NCBI RefSeq assembly: GCF_015461845.1
Contig: NZ_JACOPW010000002.1
Location: forward strand, 868,001 to 932,000
Source of the DNA: Pseudomonas mucoides
Lineage (GTDB): Bacteria; Pseudomonadota; Gammaproteobacteria; Pseudomonadales; Pseudomonadaceae
Length of the DNA stretch: 64,000 nucleotides
Direction: 5' to 3'
The notes beneath the pieces are model-generated. The model saw nothing but the letters and a program-made list of their open reading frames with translations, did not search any database and was not told where the DNA came from. This document shows positions 50,305-58,442 of the stretch, in pieces. How positions within the stretch are numbered: position 1 is the first letter of the stretch; each line of letters starts with the position of its first letter. Made by a program: the position numbers and the translations under genes.

Positions 50305-50877
50305 ATGTTCCGTTCGCCACGCCTGCCACAACTGCTGACCTGCGCCCTGTTCGGTGTATTCGCGTGCGGCGCCCAGGCCGGTACGCCCTCCCCGGCACCC
50401 GCCAGCTTGTTGCCGTTGCTGGTGACGATAAACGAGCGCTTGAGCATTGCTGATCTGGTGGCGTTGACCAAGTGGGACAGTGGCAAACCGATTCAGGATA
50501 CGGCCCGGGAAACGCAGGTCATCGACAACGCCAGGAAGATGGCCGCGAGCCGGAAACTGGACCCGGAAGCGGTTGCCGAGCTGACGGCCGCACAGATCGA
50601 AGCCAACAAACTGGTGCAGTACGGCCTGCTCGCTCAATGGCGCGCAGCGTCCAAAGCGCCGGACACTCCACGGCCAGACCTCGTCAATCAAATCAGGCCA
50701 CGCCTGGATGAGCTGCAAAATCGCTTGCTGCAGCAATACGCCGAATTCGCGCCCTATCGCAATGACCCCAATTGCCCGAACTGGCTGGGGACCGAGCGAG
50801 CCAACCTGATCAAGGATCAACTGCACGGCCAGGCCCTGATACGCGCTACCGGGGAGCTGTGTATCGCGGCGCAATGA
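50305..50877 (+). CDS. aroQ: Periplasmic chorismate mutase (AroQ-gamma type)
   Basis: A 190-aa protein with a signal peptide ('LTCALFGVFACGAQA') and the helical AroQ fold. 'NERLSIADLVALTKWDSGKPIQDTARETQVIDNARKMA' and 'AAQIEANKLVQYGLLAQWR' hold the catalytic Arg and Lys/Gln residues of exported chorismate mutases. The enzyme converts chorismate to prephenate, here in the periplasm, where its role is unclear. GAGG seven bases upstream supports the ATG at 50305. Its stop codon touches the relic of a third repeat-peptide gene. Confidence 0.88.
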   Translation: MFRSPRLPQLLTCALFGVFACGAQAGTPSPAPASLLPLLVTINERLSIADLVALTKWDSGKPIQDTARETQVIDNARKMAASRKLDPEAVAELTAAQIEANKLVQYGLLAQWRAASKAPDTPRPDLVNQIRPRLDELQNRLLQQYAEFAPYRNDPNCPNWLGTERANLIKDQLHGQALIRATGELCIAAQ

Positions 50878-50997
50878 GATTGAAGGCCGTGTGGCCGAAG
50901 GGGGGGCCGACCGTCTGATCGAAAGCCGCACTGCATCAATGCGCGGTTTTACCGCGCAACTCAATGAAAAGCCCGGCCTTATCCGCCGGGCTTTTTT
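50878..50997 (+). pseudogene. Relic of a third repeat-peptide gene
   Basis: Immediately after the aroQ stop the sequence encodes 'IEGRVAEGGADRLIESRTAS', i.e. the end of one repeat unit plus a whole terminal unit, without start codon or signal peptide. The following ATGCGCGGTTTTACC, AACTCAATGAAAAGCCCGGCC and hairpin match the 3' flank of repeat-peptide gene 1 (48333-48393) almost base for base. The stop codon equivalent is changed (TAA to TCA). It must be what remains of a third copy cut by a deletion or by insertion of aroQ. Confidence 0.75.
50969..50997 (+). terminator. Terminator inherited from the relic, now serving aroQ
   Basis: AAGCCCGGC (50969-50977) and GCCGGGCTT (50985-50993) are followed by TTTT. 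It is now the first strong hairpin after aroQ. Confidence 0.8.
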
Positions 50998-51018
50998 ACG
51001 CACGCCATTCAACGCGTC

Positions 51019-52155
51019 TTATGCAGTCAACCCGATCCAGCCATGAATGCCAACGTACAGGCCCACCGCGATAATCAACACCCCGGACAGATAAGGTGCC
51101 CGACGCGCCACTGCCCCCAGCCACGGCCAGCGGTTGCTGGCTTGCCGCGCGCCAATGGCTGCGGCCACACCGACCGATACCAGCGTCATCGCCAATCCAA
51201 TACTGAAGCACAGGACGAGCATGCCGCCTAACGCCACTTCCTTGACCTGAAGGCAGAGCAGCAAAACGGTGATCGCCGCCGGACAAGGAATCAACCCTCC
51301 CGTCAAACCGAACACGATGATCTGGCCAGTGGTCACTTCACGGTTGGTGAAACGCTTGCGGATGTCATTGGCGTGGGCACGTTCATGCGCATCCTGATAA
51401 CCGTCAATCGACAACTCCAGCCCTTGCAGTTCCGCGTGCGAATGCCCGTGGTCATGCTCCGAGTATTCCAGGTCGTAGTCATGCGAGTGCCCGGCATGCC
51501 CAAGACTCAGGCGAACGCTGAATTCGTGGGGTTCGGGAATGGCGGCCGTCGATTGCAGAAAACCGTCCTGCTCGACAAATGAGAACGCCTGGGTGCTGCC
51601 GTCTGCACGCGTGGTCAACACGCGGACATCCCCGGCACCCCAGGCATGCCCGCTCAACGCTTTCAGGCGCCAGTGCGGCGGCATGCCGGTTTCGAAAATC
51701 GACAGTTCGACGCGGCCATGACCGGTATCGATTCGCTGGGTTTCGTCGTGGTGAGCGTGATCCTGTTCGCCGTGGTGATGGTCTTCACCTTGCTCGAACT
51801 TGAACATCTGCTCGCCGCGCCAGGTGCGCCACAGCATCCAGAGTGCAATCAAGATAATCAGCGCAGCGGAGGCAAGTTGAAAATACGGCTCAGTGGTTTG
51901 CGCATCCATCCCCTTGCCCAGGTACATGCCACCTATCGCGACCAGCCACACCACCGCCGTATGCGACAGCGTTGCCGCCAGGCCCAATAGCACCGCCTGT
52001 TTGACCGAACCACGAACGGCCACGATGAACGCCGCCATCATGGTTTTTGAATGCCCGGGCTCAAGCCCGTGCAAGGCCCCCAGCAGTATCGCGCTCGGAA
52101 AATAGAGCCACGCGTGGGCGCCACCCTGTTGCAGCAGTTCTGCGAAATTGGGCAT
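51019..52155 (-). CDS. rcnA: Nickel/cobalt efflux protein RcnA
   Basis: A 378-aa inner-membrane NicO/RcnA-family exporter. The N-terminal half holds 'FPSAILLGALHGLEPGHSKTMMAAFIVAV' (the metal-binding helix), the middle is a large His/Asp-rich cytoplasmic region ('GEDHHHGEQDHAHHDETQ' and 'SEHDHGHSHAE'), and the C-terminal half has 'VFGLTGGLIPCPAAITVLLLC'. A metRegulator gene lies eight bases upstream, so they form an operon. Two ATGs (52158, 52155) overlap; the second is used here. The central insertion is longer than in the E. coli protein and carries extra beta-rich sequence. Confidence 0.93.
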   Translation of the reverse strand: MPNFAELLQQGGAHAWLYFPSAILLGALHGLEPGHSKTMMAAFIVAVRGSVKQAVLLGLAATLSHTAVVWLVAIGGMYLGKGMDAQTTEPYFQLASAALIILIALWMLWRTWRGEQMFKFEQGEDHHHGEQDHAHHDETQRIDTGHGRVELSIFETGMPPHWRLKALSGHAWGAGDVRVLTTRADGSTQAFSFVEQDGFLQSTAAIPEPHEFSVRLSLGHAGHSHDYDLEYSEHDHGHSHAELQGLELSIDGYQDAHERAHANDIRKRFTNREVTTGQIIVFGLTGGLIPCPAAITVLLLCLQVKEVALGGMLVLCFSIGLAMTLVSVGVAAAIGARQASNRWPWLGAVARRAPYLSGVLIIAVGLYVGIHGWIGLTA

Positions 52156-52163
52156 CACGGGAC

Positions 52164-52439
52164 CTATTTGGAGTAGCGGCGGATGGCTTCGAGCAGTTCA
52201 TCGACACCTTTGGCCCGCTCCTCATCGCTCAACGCCGGGTTGGCGACGTGGGCGTGAGCGTGAGCCTCGATGATTTCATCCATCAAACCGTTCATGGCGC
52301 CGCGAGTGGCCGCGGCGAGGTGCAGGGTCTTGGCGCAATCGGCCTCTGATTCCAGCGCGCGCTCTATCGCCTGAACCTGCCCGGCAATGCGTCTTACCCG
52401 TTTTAATAGGTCGTCTTTTTGCTCATGAGTGTGCGACAT
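52164..52439 (-). CDS. rcnR: Nickel/cobalt-sensing repressor RcnR
   Basis: A 91-aa protein of the CsoR/RcnR family, an all-helical tetrameric repressor. It has the exact set of RcnR metal ligands: His3, Cys35, His60 and His64, which separates Ni/Co sensors from Cu or formaldehyde sensors in the family. It represses rcnA, which it is co-transcribed with. The C-tract at 52446-52452 directly upstream is its likely site. Confidence 0.94.
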   Translation of the reverse strand: MSHTHEQKDDLLKRVRRIAGQVQAIERALESEADCAKTLHLAAATRGAMNGLMDEIIEAHAHAHVANPALSDEERAKGVDELLEAIRRYSK

Positions 52440-52461
52440 ACCATACCCCCCCTACCTATAC
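52440..52461. promoter_or_regulatory. RcnR-type C/G-tract operator overlapping the rcnR ribosome-binding site
   Basis: Seven consecutive C (plus strand, 52446-52452) are flanked by short A/T-rich TACCATA and TACCTATA sequences. RcnR/CsoR proteins recognise G/C-tracts with A/T-rich flanks. On the minus strand the same tract reads GGGGGGG six bases before the rcnR ATG, so it also is the best ribosome-binding site available. Repressor binding and translation initiation would share these bases. Confidence 0.6.
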
Positions 52462-52553
52462 AGGCGAGCATGATGACCTGCCGTTGGGAGATAAGCAATC
52501 CCCCAAGTGCAGGCAGTCATGTCAGGTAGAAAGAAACGGGGGAGCAGCGGTCG

Positions 52554-53480
52554 CTAGTCGTAGAACGGCTCAACCGACACCCGACTGCCGACAAAAAAAC
52601 TATCGGCCACCAATCGCAGCGGCTGGAGGTCCAGGTCGCTGGCGTTGTCGCCAATCAGCTGCTGGAAATGCCGATAAACCGCCGCGTATTCGCCCTCCTC
52701 CGATACGGCCTGGCGCACGCCGTCAATGCTCAACAGAGCACCACCATTGTCCAGTCGCAGCACGCCTTCGGCGCAGCGGATCTCGATGCTCCAGAGTTCG
52801 TCGTGACCGTGGTCGAAATCGAATTCCGCGCGGACATCGAGGTGCCGTGCATCAGACATTTTGATCGACGCGGCAATCGGCGATTGGCAGTTGTCGGGGA
52901 CGCGCAGTTCGGCTGACTCGACAAACAGCGGCAGCGCCAGCAGATGGGTGATGATCGACAAGGCATTGATGCCGGGATCGAATACACCCAGGCCACCGGG
53001 CTGCCAGATCCAGGCCTGGCCGGGGTGCCACTTGCGCACGTCTTCCTTCCAGTCGATCTGAACGCTTTGCAGGGTGCGGGTGGCCAGCCAGTCACGGGCG
53101 GCTTCGATGCCCGGCGCGTAGCGTGAATGCCAGGCGAACAAGCCGCTGACACCTTGCTCTGCGGCCTGATTCACCAACGCCATCGCTTCACCCAACGTGG
53201 CACATGGCGGTTTTTCTACCAGCACGTGTTTGCCAGCGGCCAACGCGTGTTGCACCAGTGCGAATCGACCTTGCGGCGGTGTGCAAAACGCAATCGCATC
53301 GACGTGCGGGCCACTTTCGAGCAGCTCGCTCAAGGACTGAAAATTCTCTACCCCGGCGCAGGGTTGCCCTTGGGTGGCGACAGACACCAACTGGAACGCG
53401 GGGTTGGCGTTAATAGCGGGAACGTGTTGATCCTGGGCAATCTTGCCGTAGCCCACCAGGCCGAGACGAATCGGTTGCAT
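52554..53480 (-). CDS. D-galactose 1-dehydrogenase (Gfo/Idh/MocA family)
   Basis: A 308-aa NAD-dependent sugar dehydrogenase. It opens 'MQPIRLGLVGYGKIAQDQHVP' and has 'VLVEKPPCATLGEA' with the catalytic EKP Lys, and 'DWKEDVRKWHPGQAWIWQPGGLGVFDPGINALSI'. The sequence closely matches the P. fluorescens galactose dehydrogenase as I remember it, so it should oxidise D-galactose (and L-arabinose) to lactones. The start is the ATG at 53480 with GGAGTC upstream. No other galactose genes lie beside it. Confidence 0.88.
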   Translation of the reverse strand: MQPIRLGLVGYGKIAQDQHVPAINANPAFQLVSVATQGQPCAGVENFQSLSELLESGPHVDAIAFCTPPQGRFALVQHALAAGKHVLVEKPPCATLGEAMALVNQAAEQGVSGLFAWHSRYAPGIEAARDWLATRTLQSVQIDWKEDVRKWHPGQAWIWQPGGLGVFDPGINALSIITHLLALPLFVESAELRVPDNCQSPIAASIKMSDARHLDVRAEFDFDHGHDELWSIEIRCAEGVLRLDNGGALLSIDGVRQAVSEEGEYAAVYRHFQQLIGDNASDLDLQPLRLVADSFFVGSRVSVEPFYD

Positions 53481-53551
53481 CAATGACTCCTGTTTTTTTT
53501 GTCTTGTCATGGAACGCGAGCCGGCAAGATTACGTTTGTATGGCGTGGAAG

Positions 53552-53695
53552 TCATTGACGACATGCTGATGCCCGCTCCGCCCACACCTTCACAATCCTT
53601 TCATCCCCGCCTGCCAAGGTGCTGGTCTCGGCAGCCTGGGCAGCGGCGATAGACAGGCTCAAAACGGACAGCGAACACAAAAGACGTTGAAACAC
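53552..53695 (-). CDS. Possible small secreted peptide or N-terminal gene remnant
   Basis: A 47-codon frame begins with GTG (53695), with AAGG seven bases upstream, and encodes a convincing signal peptide ('LCSLSVLSLSIAAAQA') followed by only about 26 residues ('ETSTLAGGDERIVKVWAERASA'). Either it is a very small exported protein or the front of a larger secreted protein whose rest was deleted. It lies between galactose dehydrogenase and the GGDEF-EAL gene. Confidence 0.35.
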   Translation of the reverse strand: MFQRLLCSLSVLSLSIAAAQAAETSTLAGGDERIVKVWAERASACRQ

Positions 53696-53832
53696 GGTGC
53701 AGCCTTATTCATAAGCATTGGGCTGCCCACTCTCTGTATTGAAGGAATACTGAATATGACGGATTGGCCACCAATGAAAATCCGCGCGCGATCGGTCCGT
53801 ATGGCGCGTTTTTGGACTGTATTTCCCAACCT

Positions 53833-56418
53833 TTAAACGTTGCTGGCGCTGACTGCACTGCCTTTGACGCCGACCAACGCATTAAACGTATTCACATCAA
53901 GTGGCCGGCTCAGGAAATAGCCTTGGCCTTCATCGCACGCCACCGCTTTCAACAAGCTCATCTGCTCTGCACTTTCAATGCCCTCGGCCGTCACCGTGAG
54001 CGCCAACGCGCGCCCCAAGCCCACGATCGCCTGGATAATGGCCCGGTCATCCTCGCTTTCATCCAGCCTGTTCAAGAAACTGCGGTCTATTTTCAGGCCA
54101 TCGAATGGAAACGCGCGCAGGTAACTCAACGATGAATATCCGGTTCCAAAGTCATCCATAGAGATCCGCACGCCAAGGCGTTTGAGTGTGCGCATTATCT
54201 CAAGTGCACCCGTGGCATCTTCGAGCATCACGCTTTCGGTAATTTCCAGCTCGACCCGGGCAGGGTCGATTCCGGTGTCGTGCAGTGTTTTCTGAATGCG
54301 CTCGACCAGATTGCCGCGCTTGAACTCGGTCGATGACAGGTTGACGGAGACGAACAAATTCTCCGGCCATTTTGCGGCGCAACGGCATGCGGTCTGGATC
54401 ACCCAGTTGCTCAGGAAAAGGATCAGCCCGGACTCCTCGGCAATAGGGATAAACGTATCGGGGGGGATTAATCCGCGCTCGGGATGCTGCCACCGGACCA
54501 GCGCTTCGGCACCGACCATCTGACCGTCCGAGATACGATAGCGTGGCTGAAAATGCAGGCGCAGCTCACCGTGCTTGATGGCGAAACGCAGGTCGTTTTC
54601 CAGACGACGGCGCTCAATGATTCTGGCGTTCATATCGCCTGCATAAAAGCGCCAGGTGTTACGGCCGCCCGACTTTGCCTCGTACAACGCAATGTCCGCA
54701 TAGCGCAGCAACTCGGTCGCTTCGCACGCATCATTGGGCGCCATCGCGATGCCGATACTGGCGCTGACAAACACTTCCTGCTGATCAATCTCTATGGGCC
54801 GCTCAACGGACTCGATCAGGCGATGACACAGGGTCTCGACTTCTTCCTGGGAACTCACGTCACTGAGGATCAGTACAAACTCATCCCCCCCGACCCGGGC
54901 GACAAGGTCGCCGTGGCGCACGCAGTCCGCCAGGCGACTCGACACTTCATTGAGCACGCGGTCACCGGCGGCATGCCCGAGCAAGTCATTGACCGGTTTG
55001 AAGCGATCCAGGTCCAGGCAGAGCATGACCAGCGGTTGTTCCACCGTCGGCATTGCCTTGAGTTTACCGTCAAGAAACTCCTGAAGACGGGTCCGATTGG
55101 GGAGCCCGGTGAGGGCATCATGCTGGGAAAGGAATTCGATGCGCCGACGGGCTTCGACTTCGTCCGTCACATCCGTTGCGGTGCCCCGGAACCCTGCGCC
55201 CGTCATGTCCCGGGCCGAGATACGCGTGATGCGCTCTCGCCCCTTGGCATCGATATAGCGGCACTGGATGCTGATGTCCGGACGACGGTTCGGAATGCTC
55301 AACCATTGGGTCAGCAAACCTAATTCGGTGGCCAGCAGATCATTGATCGACGCACCGATCCAGGCGTCCCGGGAGAGCCCGGTGACATTTTCAAATCGAT
55401 CGGACAAATAGGTAAAACGCCCACCATCCCCTATTTCCCATACCCAGTCCGAGATGGCTTCAACGACGTCGCGAAAGCGCGCTTCGCTGATGCCCAGGGC
55501 GTCCTGACTGGTCTGAAGCGAGGTGTAGCTGGCGTCCAGCGCCACTGCACTGGCGGTGGTGCGCCGCAAAATAACCCAGATCATCAGGCACACCAACAAC
55601 GCGGCAATGGCGATCAATGGCAGCCCTACTCCCAGTAACCGCAGACCTGGGCTGGACGGACTCCAAGACAGATTGCCGGCAGCACCGTTCTCTCCCAGTG
55701 GAAAGAAAGACGTCGCGTCAAGATCATCAGCCGTGGCGACATGCAGGCCCTCGACCCCGAAATCATTACCTAATAGCTCAAGCTTGGCGCTGTCGAGAAT
55801 GTCGACGAAAATCAACACCGACGGTAGCCGGGCATCAGACACCACGGTCGGGTCGGTTCCCGGTGTAATAGCGGCTGCCGCGACCAGCGCGGGTTCGCCT
55901 CCAATATTGATAAAGGCGGTTGTCGGTGTTTCTGAATCCGCGCCTGCACGTGCCTTTTCCAGCATCGGCGCAATGGCTTCCCCCAGCCACTCTGACGCGG
56001 CAACGGATTTCAGTTCGCCCTTGATCACCGAGTAAACCGTGCGATTGACGTCGTTGACGACAAACAGCCCCTGAAATCCAAAGTCGGTGTAAAGCGTTGG
56101 CCCGGCGTTTTGCCGTACATAGGCCCAATCCGGGTCTACTTGAGCATGCAAGTGCTTGTAGGCATCACCCCAAAATGCGTAGTCCTTGACGACTGAGCGC
56201 AGCGACTTTTCCAGCGACTGCACCGCCTTCTTTGTGTAAAACGCACTTTCGACTTCCTCTGTCCGGTCTAAATCGTTTGCAAGATAAACCAGTGAAAAGC
56301 TGGCCAGTAAAAACACACCGGCTAACAGACCGACAAACTTGAACAGTGAAGTCCGTGCCAGCGACACGCTTGAACGATGAGAGAGGGAGTGGACGATAGA
56401 GGCGAGGCTATTCGGCAT
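53833..56418 (-). CDS. CHASE4-PAS-GGDEF-EAL c-di-GMP enzyme
   Basis: An 861-aa membrane protein. Helix ~26-48, a periplasmic CHASE4-like sensor domain with 'FWGDAYKHLHAQVDPDWAYVRQN' (~70-260), a second helix, a PAS domain ('FRDVVEAISDWVWEIGDGGRFTYLSDRFENVTGL'), then GGDEF ('HDALTGLPNRTRL', 'RHGDLVARVGGDEF') and EAL ('GAEALVRWQHPERGLIPPDTFIPIAE', 'MDDFGTGYSSLSYLR', 'AEGIES'). Both active sites appear intact, and an RxxD inhibitory site precedes GGDEF, so it may make and break c-di-GMP. It is transcribed as a single gene. Confidence 0.93.
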   Translation of the reverse strand: MPNSLASIVHSLSHRSSVSLARTSLFKFVGLLAGVFLLASFSLVYLANDLDRTEEVESAFYTKKAVQSLEKSLRSVVKDYAFWGDAYKHLHAQVDPDWAYVRQNAGPTLYTDFGFQGLFVVNDVNRTVYSVIKGELKSVAASEWLGEAIAPMLEKARAGADSETPTTAFINIGGEPALVAAAAITPGTDPTVVSDARLPSVLIFVDILDSAKLELLGNDFGVEGLHVATADDLDATSFFPLGENGAAGNLSWSPSSPGLRLLGVGLPLIAIAALLVCLMIWVILRRTTASAVALDASYTSLQTSQDALGISEARFRDVVEAISDWVWEIGDGGRFTYLSDRFENVTGLSRDAWIGASINDLLATELGLLTQWLSIPNRRPDISIQCRYIDAKGRERITRISARDMTGAGFRGTATDVTDEVEARRRIEFLSQHDALTGLPNRTRLQEFLDGKLKAMPTVEQPLVMLCLDLDRFKPVNDLLGHAAGDRVLNEVSSRLADCVRHGDLVARVGGDEFVLILSDVSSQEEVETLCHRLIESVERPIEIDQQEVFVSASIGIAMAPNDACEATELLRYADIALYEAKSGGRNTWRFYAGDMNARIIERRRLENDLRFAIKHGELRLHFQPRYRISDGQMVGAEALVRWQHPERGLIPPDTFIPIAEESGLILFLSNWVIQTACRCAAKWPENLFVSVNLSSTEFKRGNLVERIQKTLHDTGIDPARVELEITESVMLEDATGALEIMRTLKRLGVRISMDDFGTGYSSLSYLRAFPFDGLKIDRSFLNRLDESEDDRAIIQAIVGLGRALALTVTAEGIESAEQMSLLKAVACDEGQGYFLSRPLDVNTFNALVGVKGSAVSASNV

Positions 56419-56632
56419 AAATTCCCGCTGGTCGTTGATGCAAGAGGGGTGTACGCCACGTTATCGGCTGAATTAGCGAACTAATGAATAACCTGATTTT
56501 GCGCGTGGCCGTTCACAATGCTCTCGCAGAGGGTAGACGAGGAATCTGTCCACTACTCGGAACACGTCAGAAATTTATGCTGGATATGGGTGATCAGCGA
56601 TAACGCTGAGGGGTATTAATGGTTGCCGAGTG

Positions 56633-56665
56633 CGGCGCCTGAAGAACGGATTTAAACAGGCGCCG
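56633..56665 (-). terminator. Hairpin after the poly-glycine gene
   Basis: CGGCGCCTG (56633-56641) and CAGGCGCCG (56657-56665) form a 9-bp stem with a 15-nt loop, 18 bp beyond the stop codon. No T-run follows, so termination may be weak. Confidence 0.45.
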
Positions 56666-56683
56666 AGTCCGAGGTACGGCAGA

Positions 56684-57208
56684 TCAATGCAGCTTGGGCG
56701 ATACCGACGTCCCGACTTTGCTCAACCCTTTGGTGTTGTGATCGCCTGGCGTCGTAGTCGCTACAGCCCGGGCTTTAGCTACGCCGCGAGTGTCTTTGGA
56801 GTGAGCGATGCCTGAAGTCGTTGAGCCATGACCGCGATCACCATTGCGATCACTGCCGTAGTGGTTACCACTTTCACCATGATCGCGAACAGCTTTGCCG
56901 GCATGGTCACTGCTGAGCCCGTCGCCGCGCCCGTTACTGCTAATGCCGCCGGCGTGATCTGATCCGCTGTGGCCGCCGGCTGTACCGCCACCATGGCCAC
57001 CGCCAACACCACCGCCACCTCCGTGACCGCCGCCATTACCGCCACCGCCACCACCACCACCACCACCACCACCACCACCACCACCACCACCACCGTCCTT
57101 CGCATAAGCGGAGTTCATGATGGATAGGTCAGCAGGCAGTAATGGGGCGGCTGCAAGCATCATGGCGCATGACAATACAGCAACGAGACTCTTGTTTTTT
57201 AAAAGCAT
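56684..57208 (-). CDS. Secreted glycine/histidine-rich protein with a polyglycine tract
   Basis: A 174-aa protein with a signal peptide ('LVAVLSCAMMLAAAPLLPA'), then a run of 19 glycines (57038-57094), further GGG/GHGG blocks, and a Gly-, Ser-, His-, Asp-rich tail. The tract is mostly encoded by GGT, so it is a trinucleotide microsatellite. The start is the ATG at 57208 (a GTG at 57220 is the alternative). I know no function; cell-surface or metal-binding roles are possible from the His content. Confidence 0.7.
   Translation of the reverse strand: MLLKNKSLVAVLSCAMMLAAAPLLPADLSIMNSAYAKDGGGGGGGGGGGGGGGGGGGNGGGHGGGGGVGGGHGGGTAGGHSGSDHAGGISSNGRGDGLSSDHAGKAVRDHGESGNHYGSDRNGDRGHGSTTSGIAHSKDTRGVAKARAVATTTPGDHNTKGLSKVGTSVSPKLH
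57038..57094. repeat. Trinucleotide microsatellite (CAC/GGT)
   Basis: Nineteen successive glycine codons on the minus strand, nearly all GGT (plus strand ACC/CAC). Replication slippage would change the number of glycines without breaking the frame. Confidence 0.85.
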
Positions 57209-57323
57209 GATTGCTTCCACAGGGTTGATATCACGTGTTTTAAGACGCGTCAGACCCCAGTCAGTTCAAGTCCCACGATAGACGGAATGCCTTTACTGCG
57301 CGATTGAAAACGAGACTCAAATA

Positions 57324-57767
57324 CTAATCAAAAGCACCGTTGAGCACTTCGTAAATTAGCCCGGTGGCGAGTGCGACCAATATCAAGTCCGTGCCAGCTT
57401 GTTGCCATTCATATCCATCGTAATGAGGCAGCCTGCCGACTAACCGACCGTCCAGTTTTTTGGCAATACCCGGTGGTAACGGTTTGCCTCGCGCAAGGTT
57501 CTTTTGAATGCCCGGAGGCAATGCAGGCCCAGAGTTCCAGTAGCCCGGATACCCGCCAATAATTCCCAGGACACTGCCGCGATCAATGCTTGGGCCGTTG
57601 TCCCAATCGCCGCCCTTGCCTTCGTTTCCATGGGCCTGATTGTTGTGCGGGTTTCCCTTGCCGTTACCCTGACCCTTTCCATTACCAGGGTCGGCTAATG
57701 CCGTGGTTGAGCCGACGATCAACGCAAGGCACGTAACGGCTGAAATCAATAAGCGAGATCTGATCAT
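57324..57767 (-). CDS. RcnB/CigR-like exported protein
   Basis: A 147-aa protein with a signal peptide ('LLISAVTCLALIVGSTTALA'), a Gly/Asn/Lys/His-rich disordered middle ('GKGQGNGKGNPHNNQAHGNEGKGG'), and a C-terminal 'LPPGIAKKLDGRLVGRLPHYDGYEWQQAGTDLILVALATGLIYEVLNG'. This last part is the RcnB/CigR-type domain, ending in a hydrophobic helix. CigR proteins were called anti-virulence regulators in Salmonella, but this one need not share that role. I start at the ATG at 57767; the 118 upstream codons are antisense to the next gene. Confidence 0.8.
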   Translation of the reverse strand: MIRSRLLISAVTCLALIVGSTTALADPGNGKGQGNGKGNPHNNQAHGNEGKGGDWDNGPSIDRGSVLGIIGGYPGYWNSGPALPPGIQKNLARGKPLPPGIAKKLDGRLVGRLPHYDGYEWQQAGTDLILVALATGLIYEVLNGAFD

Positions 57768-57921
57768 GGTGTCGTTCCTTCTTCGTGGCAGGACGCTGTA
57801 CTGAAATTTAGTACTGCAATCCAACAAGTGTGCACAATTTCGTGCGCAAAACATCAGAAATACCATTAATGAGCTATACCGGCTAATCACCCCCGCAGTT
57901 CTTCGACGCAGGAGTTTGGCC

Positions 57922-58374
57922 ATGAAGTTCAAACATTCACTGGCAGTGCTACTGGTCAGCGCAACCCTTTTCGGTTGCGCCACATCATCAAACCCCAGTG
58001 TGACCGTGCCGTTAGTTGCCACGCGGCAGAACGCCGGCCAGATCGGCGATGTAACGTTGACTAGCTTTGACAATAAAACCGGACTCAGTTTCTTCATCAG
58101 CGGTGCGCCAAGCGGCGTCACCCTGCCCCTGCGCCTCTACACCTTCATCTATAAAGGCAGTTGCGAAAAACCCGGGGCGGTGGCGTACGCCATGAATGAT
58201 CAGGTCAACACCGAACGCCAGCCAATACGCGGCTGGACGTTATCCAGAACCGCGCCTGTTGCCATGTCGGTGTTGCTGGCGGGTGGGTATTCCATCGTCG
58301 TGCGAACGGCATCGACGGATGGCAATGTCGATATTTTCTGCGGGGATATCAAGCAAGGCAGCACGGCGAAGTAG
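57922..58374 (+). CDS. Putative lipoprotein of unknown function
   Basis: A 150-aa protein with a lipobox 'ATLFGCATSS' (Cys around residue 19), so predicted to be lipidated in the envelope. The mature part is beta-rich ('GDVTLTSFDNKTGLSFFISGAPSGVTLPLRLYTFIYKGSC') and has two further Cys that may form a disulphide. AGGAG lies seven bases before the ATG at 57922. It is divergent from the CigR-like gene. Confidence 0.72.
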   Translation: MKFKHSLAVLLVSATLFGCATSSNPSVTVPLVATRQNAGQIGDVTLTSFDNKTGLSFFISGAPSGVTLPLRLYTFIYKGSCEKPGAVAYAMNDQVNTERQPIRGWTLSRTAPVAMSVLLAGGYSIVVRTASTDGNVDIFCGDIKQGSTAK

Positions 58375-58442
58375 CCACCTCTTTACTGGCATCAGGGTGT
58401 GCTTTAATTCGGGTTCTTCTATAAAGAGTGAGTGTCCCCGGA

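Noticed and set aside
52047-52349. Plus-strand frames opposite rcnA and rcnR
   Set aside because: They are fully antisense to genes with exact metal-ligand signatures.
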